From NCBI GenBank assembly GCA_030638455.1, contig DAOWEP010000048.1:1-8762 (forward strand): a stretch of DNA of 8,762 nt. Reading direction: 5' to 3'. Both the position numbers and the translations under genes were made by a program. Shown in pieces: positions 1 through 6,309 of the stretch. The notes under the pieces are model-generated. The model was not told the DNA's origin. It searched no databases and was given only the letters and a program-made list of their open reading frames with translations. This DNA is from Gammaproteobacteria bacterium. Its GTDB lineage: Bacteria; Pseudomonadota; Gammaproteobacteria; DAOWEP01. Each line of letters begins with the position of its first letter. Within the stretch, counting starts at the first letter, position 1.

Positions 1-1
1 A

Positions 2-1261
2 CGCGACCTCGACATCAAGAAATATCGCAGCATTATCAGCACAGCGACCAAGTCCCTGAATGAAGGTGGCGCCATGGAAGCGGTATTCTATCTGACCGAA
101 ATGAACATCAAGGGAAACGATACCAGCTGGAAGGTTATGCATGGCGTAATGGCAGTAGAGGACTCTTTGTATCGTTTCAACAAGCTCAAAAGCAAGAAAG
201 ATGACCTAAGAAGGCCTTTACGCAAGATTATTATCAGTATTCCAAGTCGTCGAGATCTAACGAACAGTGAAGAATCGGTTCAAATTGGACAGGCTATTTC
301 CTATGGTGTCTCACTGGCAAAGGATCTTGGCAACCTGCCGGGCAATATCTGCACCCCAACATACCTGGCAGACCAGTCAGAGGAAATGGCCAAACAATAT
401 GACAACTTACAGGCGGAGATCCTGGAAGAAGCCGATATGGAGAAACTCGGAATGGGTGCATTGCTATCCGTTTCCCGAGGCAGCCGCCAGCCTGCCAAAA
501 TGATTACTCTCAATTACCAGGGGGGAAACAAGGAACGCAAGCCTGTGGTATTGGTGGGCAAGGGCCTGACGTTTGATGCGGGTGGGATATCCCTCAAACC
601 GGCACAGGCAATGGACGAAATGAAATACGATATGTGCGGTGCTGCAAGTGTAATGGGCGCGATCAAGGCATGTGCTGAACTGCAGCTACCCATTAATGTA
701 GTCGGGGTGATTCCGAGTTCTGAAAATCTGCCTGATGGTGATGCCAACAAACCGGGCGATGTGGTCACCAGCATGTCGGGGAAGACCATTGAAATCCTGA
801 ACACGGATGCGGAAGGCAGACTGATTCTCTGCGATGCCCTGACATATTGTGAACGTTACAATCCGTCTGTAGTTATTGATATGGCAACACTAACTGGTGC
901 ATGTATTGTGGCACTTGGGCACCAGACCCAGGCCTTGCTAAGCAACCATAAACCACTTGCCCATGACCTACTCAATGCAGGCAAGACCATAGGCGACCGA
1001 GCCTGGGAGTTACCACTATGGGATATTTACCAGGAACAACTGGATAGTAATTTTGCCGATATGGCAAACATCGGCGGAAAAGGTGCGGGCACGATTACAG
1101 CCGCCTGTTTCCTTTCGCGTTTTACCAAAAAATACAAATGGGCACATCTGGATATTGCCGGTACGGCATGGACATCTGGAGGCAAGGAAAAAGGCGCATC
1201 AGGTCGGCCGGTGCCACTATTAATGCAGTACCTGCTAAGCCGGGTTGCAAGTGGCAAGTAG
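2..1261 (+). CDS. pepA: Leucyl aminopeptidase (M17 family), 5'-truncated by window edge
   Basis: Cytosolic zinc/manganese exopeptidase of the M17 family that removes N-terminal residues from peptides. In E. coli the same protein also binds DNA as a cofactor of Xer recombination and as a regulator of carAB. The frame is open to the window edge: 24 in-frame codons precede the first internal ATG at position 74, so that ATG is not the real start. Counting from it, the metal ligands and catalytic residues are K163, D168, K175, D186, D245, E247 and R249. The last three lie in the family signature NTDAEGRL. Every one is offset by exactly 107 from E. coli K270, D275, K282, D293, D352, E354 and R356 as I recall them, so no indel separates the two across the catalytic domain. 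The stop falls at about E. coli residue 502 of 503, so the C-terminus is complete and only about 80 N-terminal residues are missing. holC follows after 62 bp. Confidence 0.97.
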   Translation, partial: RDLDIKKYRSIISTATKSLNEGGAMEAVFYLTEMNIKGNDTSWKVMHGVMAVEDSLYRFNKLKSKKDDLRRPLRKIIISIPSRRDLTNSEESVQIGQAISYGVSLAKDLGNLPGNICTPTYLADQSEEMAKQYDNLQAEILEEADMEKLGMGALLSVSRGSRQPAKMITLNYQGGNKERKPVVLVGKGLTFDAGGISLKPAQAMDEMKYDMCGAASVMGAIKACAELQLPINVVGVIPSSENLPDGDANKPGDVVTSMSGKTIEILNTDAEGRLILCDALTYCERYNPSVVIDMATLTGACIVALGHQTQALLSNHKPLAHDLLNAGKTIGDRAWELPLWDIYQEQLDSNFADMANIGGKGAGTITAACFLSRFTKKYKWAHLDIAGTAWTSGGKEKGASGRPVPLLMQYLLSRVASGK

Positions 1262-1323
1262 TGTCTATACGCTTACTGAAAGTACTATCCTGTAATCACT
1301 ATCAAGCACAGTAGACAGAACTT

Positions 1324-1761
1324 ATGACACTTATAGATTTTTATATCATGTCAGATCGAAAGCCGGATGCTCGCCAGCTACTGGCCTGTAAAATAGCTGA
1401 AAAGGCCTACAAAAAAGGCCATAAAATATATATTCACACCGAATCTGAGCAACAGTCGAATTCAATAGACAAGCTATTATGGACTTTCCGGGGCGGTAGT
1501 TTTATCCCGCATGCTGTTGCCAGTCATTCTATTACCAATAAAGGCGAAACAGGCACCCCTGTACTTATTGGCCATAATAATGAGCCTGAATGCAGCCCTG
1601 ATGTACTAATTAATCTCAGCCATGAAGTGCCCGGATTTTTCTCCCGGTTCGAGCGGGTTGCTGAAGTCATTACGGAAGATGCAGAACAAAAGAAGAAAGG
1701 GCGGGAACGATACAAATTTTATCGAGATCGCGGATACGAGCTGCGAAATCATACACTGTAA
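1324..1761 (+). CDS. holC: DNA polymerase III subunit chi
   Basis: Chi subunit of the clamp-loader complex. In E. coli it pairs with psi (HolD) and binds the C-terminal tail of SSB, linking the replicase to SSB-coated lagging-strand DNA. The 145-aa length matches the roughly 147 aa of E. coli HolC. Recognisable family segments are the N-terminal TLIDFYIMSD strand, the LLWTFRGGSFIPHA block at about residues 51-64, VLINLSHEVPGFFSRFERV at about 94-112, and the terminal RERYKFYRDRGYEL at about 126-139. The ATG at 1324 is preferred over the one at 1348 because homologues begin with the M-T-x-x-D-F-Y strand. No strong Shine-Dalgarno sequence precedes it, which fits translation of a pepA-holC transcript. 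The pepA-holC-valS order supports the assignment. Confidence 0.95.
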   Translation: MTLIDFYIMSDRKPDARQLLACKIAEKAYKKGHKIYIHTESEQQSNSIDKLLWTFRGGSFIPHAVASHSITNKGETGTPVLIGHNNEPECSPDVLINLSHEVPGFFSRFERVAEVITEDAEQKKKGRERYKFYRDRGYELRNHTL

Positions 1762-1790
1762 TTTATTAATATCAGGAGTAACGCCCCTTC

Positions 1791-1798
1791 AAGGTGAT
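1791..1798 (+). promoter_or_regulatory. Ribosome binding site of the 181-aa hypothetical gene
   Basis: AAGGTGAT lies 8 nt before the ATG at 1807 and carries the GGTGAT part of the anti-Shine-Dalgarno complement. It fixes the start of the downstream reading frame and is the best ribosome binding site seen in the left half of the window. Confidence 0.7.
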
Positions 1799-1806
1799 AA
1801 TTAACC

Positions 1807-2352
1807 ATGAATGATTCAACCGACAACCCTTTTGATTTACCACATATCGATAAAGAGGATATCCCGGTACTGGATGATATAGTTACTCCCGGTTCTGTTC
1901 AGGAGAATAGAACCCCCGTTATCCCTGAACAGGCGACACCTGGCCTCGCAGATTACAGTTTTGATACCAATGCTATACCAACAGACGAGAACTCTTTCAC
2001 GGAAGAAATAACACCTGAGGAGATACACGGTATTAGTGGTCATGTAGCACTAGATACAGGCTTTACTATCGAAGACCAAAATAACGCGAGTATCAACGAA
2101 GCCAATATTAACATTGCTAATGAGTTACATATCGATATAGAGCAACTAACTGAACTGATAGAACAAATTACAACTGAGGTCCAACATAAGCTGGAGTCAA
2201 AAATCGAAGGGGCTATCAAACAATCCATGGAAGATAACCTGAATAACATACTTCACCATCATAAAGAGATTATCAAGGAATCCATTCGCACCCACCTGAT
2301 AGAACAATTACCAGATATCCTCAATGATATCCCTCCCAAGCAAGAAAATTAA
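1807..2352 (+). CDS. Hypothetical acidic coiled-coil protein between holC and valS
   Basis: I do not recognise a named family. The 181-aa product has two parts. Residues 1-95 are acidic, rich in Asp, Glu, Pro, Thr and Asn, and probably disordered; they carry a short hydrophobic motif, IPVLDDIVTPG, at about 19-29. From memory, similar I-P-V-L motifs occur near the N-terminus of some uncharacterised proteobacterial proteins; this is a weak hint only. Residues 100-175 are predominantly helical with a heptad-like spacing of Leu and Ile (IEQLTELIEQITTEVQHKLE, then further amphipathic helix to LPDILNDI), suggesting a coiled coil or oligomerisation helix. There is no signal peptide or membrane segment, so it is probably cytosolic. 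The gene starts 45 bp after holC behind a good ribosome binding site and is probably co-transcribed with it. A role tied to chi or the replisome would be guesswork from position alone. Confidence 0.8.
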   Translation: MNDSTDNPFDLPHIDKEDIPVLDDIVTPGSVQENRTPVIPEQATPGLADYSFDTNAIPTDENSFTEEITPEEIHGISGHVALDTGFTIEDQNNASINEANINIANELHIDIEQLTELIEQITTEVQHKLESKIEGAIKQSMEDNLNNILHHHKEIIKESIRTHLIEQLPDILNDIPPKQEN

Positions 2353-2394
2353 TCAGAGTTCCCCTAAATAATAAAATACCAGCTTCTATTAGGG

Positions 2395-2400
2395 TATAAT
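2395..2400 (+). promoter_or_regulatory. Candidate sigma-70 -10 box for valS
   Basis: A perfect TATAAT lies in the AT-rich gap between the hypothetical gene and valS, 83 nt before the valS ATG. No good TTGACA-like hexamer stands 15-19 bp upstream (the 17-bp position reads TAAAAT), and there is no extended -10 TG. The promoter is therefore plausible but unproven, and may need an activator or an upstream element. Predicted transcription would start near 2406-2408, just before the palindrome in the leader. Confidence 0.5.
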
Positions 2401-2413
2401 ACAGCGCTAAAAA

Positions 2414-2435
2414 ATGGGTGCGCACCTGAACCCAT
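2414..2435. repeat. Hairpin and nested palindrome in the valS leader
   Basis: ATGGGT (2414-2419) pairs with ACCCAT (2430-2435) around a 10-nt loop. Overlapping it, GGTGCGCACC (2417-2426) is a perfect 10-bp palindrome, so the two structures are mutually exclusive. Read on the minus strand, the longer hairpin is followed by a run of T (complement of the A-run at 2409-2413) and resembles a Rho-independent terminator. Read on the plus strand there is no T-run. It may be a protein-binding site, a leader hairpin, or a block to antisense transcription; the sequence does not decide among these. Confidence 0.45.
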
Positions 2436-2482
2436 CATTCAAACATATTTAAATTTACTCTTAACTAGAAGCACTGAATCAC

Positions 2483-5254
2483 ATGGACAAGACATACAAC
2501 CCGCATGCAATAGAACAACGTTGGTATCAAGCCTGGGAAGATGGCGGCTATTTTGCCCCACAGGAAGGTGATAAATCGTTTTCTATCATGATCCCGCCGC
2601 CGAATGTAACTGGCAGCCTACACATGGGCCATGGCTTCAATAATACCGTGATGGACACGCTGATTCGTTACCATCGCATGAAAGGCCACAATACCCTGTG
2701 GCAACCGGGCACTGACCACGCTGGCATCGCCACCCAGATGGTAGTAGAACGCCAGTTGGCTGCTGAAGATAAGAGCAGGCATGACCTGGGTCGTGATGAC
2801 TTTATCAAGCGTATCTGGGAGTGGAAGGCAGAATCAGGCAACAACATTACTCGACAGTTACGCCGCCTTGGATCATCACTGGACTGGTCACGTGAACGCT
2901 TCACCATGGACGATGGTCTATCCGATGCCGTCAAGGAAGTATTTGTACGCCTGCATGAGAAAGGTTTGATCTATCGCGGCAAACGTCTCGTTAACTGGGA
3001 TCCGGTATTACACACAGCGGTCTCTGACCTTGAGGTAATTTCAGAAGAAGAAAGCGGCCACATGTGGCATATGCGATATCCACTTACAAGCAGTGATGGA
3101 CATCTTGTAGTCGCAACCACAAGACCGGAGACCATGCTGGGTGATACTGCGATTGCCGTTCACCCCGATGATGAACGTTACCAGTCACTCATAGGACAAA
3201 CCGTTACCCTGCCATTGGTTAATCGTGAAATACCGATCATTGCAGATGATTATGTGGATCCGGAATTTGGAACCGGCTGCGTAAAGATCACCCCTGCTCA
3301 TGACTTTAATGACTATGAAATGGGCAAGCGCCATGATCTGCCGATCATCAATGTGCTTACCATCGATGCCTGCATAAACGAGAATTCACCAGAAAAATAC
3401 CGTGGCATGGAGCGATATGAAGCACGCGACATGATCGTGCATGACCTGAAAGAACTCGATCTTCTGGAAAAAATTGTAGACCACAAACTCATGGTACCGC
3501 GTGGTGACCGTTCCGGTGTGGTTGTGGAACCTTTCCTGACCGACCAGTGGTTTGTAAAGGCGGGCCCGTTGGCTGAACCTGCAATCAAGGCAGTAGAAAA
3601 TGGTGACATCAGATTTGTCCCGGACAACTGGAAGAACACCTACTTTGAGTGGATGCGCAATATCCAGGACTGGTGCATATCACGCCAGATATGGTGGGGG
3701 CATCGTATCCCTGCCTGGTACGATGAAGAAGGTAACGTGTACGTTGCGCGCAACGAACAGGAAGCACGCGAAAAATACAATCTCGATGCCGAATGCCTAC
3801 TACGTCAGGATGAAGATGTACTCGATACCTGGTTCTCTTCCGCCCTGTGGCCCTTCTCTACTCTGGGCTGGCCGGAAAACACAGATGCACTGAAAACCTT
3901 TTACCCTACCAGCGTGCTTGTCACCGGCTTTGATATTATCTTTTTCTGGGTAGCACGCATGATCATGATGGGGCTTGAATTCATGGATAATGTTCCGTTC
4001 CATGAAATCTATATACACGGACTGGTGCGAGATTCACATGGGCAGAAAATGTCTAAATCAAAGGGTAACGTACTAGACCCTATTGACCTGATCGACGGCA
4101 TTGAGCTTGAGACCCTTGTTAATAAACGCACATCAGGCTTGATGCAACCCAGGATGGCCAAAAAAATCGAAAAGGCAACCCGGAAAGATTTTCCGGATGG
4201 CATACCTGCATTTGGAACAGATGCACTCAGGTTCACCTTCGCCATACTGGCTACCACTGGCCGTGATATCAATTTCGATATGGGACGGATCGAGGGCTAC
4301 CGAAATTTCTGTAACAAACTCTGGAATGCGGCCCGCTATGTGCTCATGAACACCGAAGGTCATGATTGTGGACAAAGCGATAATAATTATACATTAACAA
4401 CTGCGGACAAATGGATCATTTCCCGCCTGCAACAAACTGAACAAACTGTCATAAAGGCAATTGACGGTTACCGACTTGATCATGCTGCACAGGCCATTTA
4501 TGACTTCACCTGGAACGAATACTGCGACTGGTATCTTGAGCTTTCCAAGCCCATATTAACCAATACGGACAGTAGTGAAGAGGCCTTACGCGGGACTCGC
4601 CACACACTGGTACGCGTACTCGAAACCTTGTTACGCCTTGCTCACCCGATCATTCCGTTTATTACTGAAGAAATCTGGCAACGTCTTTCACCACTTGCCG
4701 GGAGAGACGACGCGACGAAGACGATAATGCTGTCATCCTATCCAGAACCTGATATGGACAAGATAGACAATACTGCAATTGAAGACATGCAATGGGTTAT
4801 GGACTTTATTCTGGGTATCCGAAAGATTCGTAGCGGCATGAATATTAAACCAGGAAAACCCTTGCCTGTTATATTACAGAACGGTTCTAGCAAAGATCAG
4901 GTACGACTCGAAAATTACCAGCGCTACCTTGAGTCACTGGGCAAGATTGAATCTATTACCTGGCTACAGGAAAATGACAATGCACCGGAGTCTGCGACCG
5001 CACTGGTTGGAGAAATGAAACTATTGATCCCCATGGCAGGGTTAATCAACAAGGAAGAAGAACTCATTCGACTTAACCGGGAGATTGACAAACTTCGAAA
5101 GAATGTTGAACGGGGTGAAGCCAAACTTTCCAATGCCAAGTTTATCGACCGCGCTCCAGCCGAAGTGGTTGATAAGGAAAAAGAAAAGGTTGCTGGCATG
5201 CGTTCTACCCTGGAAAACCTTAGTGAGCAATTACAACGAATCGAAAGTATGTAA
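2483..5254 (+). CDS. valS: Valyl-tRNA synthetase
   Basis: Class I aminoacyl-tRNA synthetase that charges tRNA-Val with valine in the cytosol and hydrolyses mischarged threonyl-tRNA-Val. The 923-aa product aligns with E. coli ValRS (951 aa) throughout. The HIGH signature is HMGH at residues 47-50, within PPPNVTGSLHMGH. The inserted CP1 editing domain shows TTRPETMLGD at 212-221 and PAHDFND at 271-277. KMSKS is at residues 522-526, followed by the GNVLDPIDLIDGI segment. The anticodon-binding helical domain follows (FTWNEYCDWYLELSKP, then LRLAHPIIPFITEEIWQR). The last 65 residues or so form the charged coiled-coil arm that contacts the tRNA core. The start MDKTYNP corresponds to MEKTYNP of E. 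coli, so ATG 2483 is firm, although no clear Shine-Dalgarno precedes it. No truncation or missing catalytic motif is seen. No T-box or other obvious aminoacylation-sensing leader is visible. Confidence 0.98.
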   Translation: MDKTYNPHAIEQRWYQAWEDGGYFAPQEGDKSFSIMIPPPNVTGSLHMGHGFNNTVMDTLIRYHRMKGHNTLWQPGTDHAGIATQMVVERQLAAEDKSRHDLGRDDFIKRIWEWKAESGNNITRQLRRLGSSLDWSRERFTMDDGLSDAVKEVFVRLHEKGLIYRGKRLVNWDPVLHTAVSDLEVISEEESGHMWHMRYPLTSSDGHLVVATTRPETMLGDTAIAVHPDDERYQSLIGQTVTLPLVNREIPIIADDYVDPEFGTGCVKITPAHDFNDYEMGKRHDLPIINVLTIDACINENSPEKYRGMERYEARDMIVHDLKELDLLEKIVDHKLMVPRGDRSGVVVEPFLTDQWFVKAGPLAEPAIKAVENGDIRFVPDNWKNTYFEWMRNIQDWCISRQIWWGHRIPAWYDEEGNVYVARNEQEAREKYNLDAECLLRQDEDVLDTWFSSALWPFSTLGWPENTDALKTFYPTSVLVTGFDIIFFWVARMIMMGLEFMDNVPFHEIYIHGLVRDSHGQKMSKSKGNVLDPIDLIDGIELETLVNKRTSGLMQPRMAKKIEKATRKDFPDGIPAFGTDALRFTFAILATTGRDINFDMGRIEGYRNFCNKLWNAARYVLMNTEGHDCGQSDNNYTLTTADKWIISRLQQTEQTVIKAIDGYRLDHAAQAIYDFTWNEYCDWYLELSKPILTNTDSSEEALRGTRHTLVRVLETLLRLAHPIIPFITEEIWQRLSPLAGRDDATKTIMLSSYPEPDMDKIDNTAIEDMQWVMDFILGIRKIRSGMNIKPGKPLPVILQNGSSKDQVRLENYQRYLESLGKIESITWLQENDNAPESATALVGEMKLLIPMAGLINKEEELIRLNREIDKLRKNVERGEAKLSNAKFIDRAPAEVVDKEKEKVAGMRSTLENLSEQLQRIESM

Positions 5255-5454
5255 GATTCCTGCCACTGAGCCTGCAAATTTTCCCTCAGTCATTATCTTA
5301 CTGACTTCTTTAATATATATCCCTTAATCAATCATCCCTGTAACCGTATTCCACAGCATGTGGATATGGCGTCTTTACTGGCAATAGCCGGCATGCCTGA
5401 CCCTGTACCTCCCTCAAGATTTTCCTGTTTTAGCCGACAAACAAAATAAGAAAG

Positions 5455-6015
5455 ATGTTTGATCTCAGGAGAATTAACTTACAAAAGATGTGTGAATCAA
5501 TTCTGAAAACCCGTAGACTGATTCCTTATTGCCTGAGCTGGCTTACAGGCTTATTAATGCTGGCGAGTTCTCTGCCCTTACATGCAGAGGGCTTTAGCAT
5601 TATCCTGAATGGTGCCTCAGTCCATATCAATCCATCTCCCTCCCAGAACTTTAATGAAGAAAACTGGGGACTGGGCTTTCAATATGATTTTGCCCCCGTA
5701 AACAAACGTTGGATACCGTTTGTAAGCGCTTCTGGATTCAAGGACTCACTGAGCAATGCTTCTTATTATGCAGGCGGTGGCGTTATGCGAAGATTTATAG
5801 AATCTGACAACCTGAACATTGATGCAGGGTTAATCGGTTTTATGATGACACGTAAAGACTACAAGGATAACGATCCATTCCCGGGCATACTTCCAGTCTT
5901 CTCAATAGGAAATGAAAAAATTGCCCTTAATATTACCTACATTCCAAAAGTTCACCCGAAAATTGTCCCCGTCTGGTTTTTCCAGCTCAAAGTACCGTTA
6001 AGTAACTTCAATTAA
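5455..6015 (+). CDS. PagP-like outer-membrane lipid A palmitoyltransferase, divergent short form
   Basis: Probable outer-membrane beta-barrel acyltransferase related to PagP, which moves palmitate from phospholipid to lipid A. The evidence is a by-eye match to E. coli PagP: GFKDS at 94-98 against AFKDS, a Y-A-G-G-G turn against A-G-Y-G, then LIGFMMTRKDY, FPGILPVFSIG and NITYIPKV at about 126-166 against the PagP strands ending LPVLLPLASVG and MTYIPGT. The PagP active-site residues His33, Asp76 and Ser77 correspond to H57, D97 and S98. A signal peptide with hydrophobic core at about 26-40 ends at LHA-EG, giving a mature chain of about 142 aa, shorter than the roughly 161 aa of mature E. coli PagP. 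The mature protein starts only about 12 residues before the catalytic His, so it seems to lack the N-terminal amphipathic helix. The start is uncertain: ATG 5488 also gives a good signal peptide, with AGGAGA at 5467-5472 but 15 nt away. No convincing promoter or terminator was found. Confidence 0.72.
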   Translation: MFDLRRINLQKMCESILKTRRLIPYCLSWLTGLLMLASSLPLHAEGFSIILNGASVHINPSPSQNFNEENWGLGFQYDFAPVNKRWIPFVSASGFKDSLSNASYYAGGGVMRRFIESDNLNIDAGLIGFMMTRKDYKDNDPFPGILPVFSIGNEKIALNITYIPKVHPKIVPVWFFQLKVPLSNFN

Positions 6016-6113
6016 TAATACCACTTCTTTATTGTTGTAGTTCTCGGTTACGGCCAGGTACAGGCCTTATTTCTTATCAAAATTCTTTAAAATTCAATAT
6101 ACTTGCACCATTC

Positions 6114-6148
6114 GGCAAACAGCCCATTTATTACTTTACCTGTTTGCC
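6114..6148. repeat. 9-bp inverted repeat downstream of the PagP-like gene
   Basis: GGCAAACAG (6114-6122) and CTGTTTGCC (6140-6148) are perfect inverted repeats separated by 17 nt. There is no T-run after either arm, so it is not a standard Rho-independent terminator. It could be a long-loop RNA hairpin at the 3' end of the upstream transcript or a binding site for a dimeric regulator of the downstream gene. Confidence 0.5.
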
Positions 6149-6156
6149 AGTATCCA

Positions 6157-6175
6157 CATGAAGTCGCCATTCATG
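6157..6175. repeat. 6-bp inverted repeat
   Basis: CATGAA (6157-6162) and TTCATG (6170-6175) are inverted repeats around a 7-nt loop, starting 9 bp after the preceding inverted repeat. A stem this short could be chance, but the two structures are clustered in a gap with no gene, so it is recorded here. Confidence 0.3.
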
Positions 6176-6268
6176 GTATCCTTCGAGGCTGCATAAAGAT
6201 TGCGCTCTTAATAAATAAAACAATTGAACCTTTACAAGAAAAATATTTTTGTAGCCCACTAATTTAAT

Positions 6269-6286
6269 GACAATAAATTTATTGTC
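6269..6286. promoter_or_regulatory. Perfect 18-bp palindrome upstream of the PEPCK-like gene, candidate operator
   Basis: GACAATAAATTTATTGTC is its own reverse complement over all 18 bases and ends 23 bp before the ATG at 6310. The symmetry with no spacer suits binding of a homodimeric helix-turn-helix regulator, and its place in the promoter-leader region suggests control of the downstream gene. Its AT-rich core could also be part of the promoter. I found no confident -35/-10 pair around it, and no second copy elsewhere in the window. Confidence 0.5.
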
Positions 6287-6309
6287 TACAAAATAACCTG
6301 TTAAATATT

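Noticed and set aside
1622..1804. 60-codon + strand frame overlapping the end of holC
   Set aside because: Mostly out-of-frame holC sequence, with no recognisable protein pattern; the in-frame holC and the following gene with its ribosome binding site explain the region.
2353..2482. T-box or similar tRNA-sensing leader before valS
   Set aside because: T-boxes are essentially a Gram-positive device, and no T-box consensus or specifier-loop structure is visible in this 130-bp gap.
4924..5277. 117-codon minus-strand frame opposite the end of valS
   Set aside because: Ser/Leu/Arg-rich antisense of the valS coiled-coil arm, with no gene-like features of its own.
5286..5304. Possible terminator after valS: TCAGT/ACTGA stem followed by CTTCTTTAAT
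   Set aside because: A 5-bp, GC-poor stem with a 9-nt loop and a broken T-tract is too weak to call.
5351..5363. CCACA-GCA-TGTGG hairpin upstream of the PagP-like gene
   Set aside because: A 5-bp stem with a 3-nt loop is common by chance, and nothing around it suggests a function.
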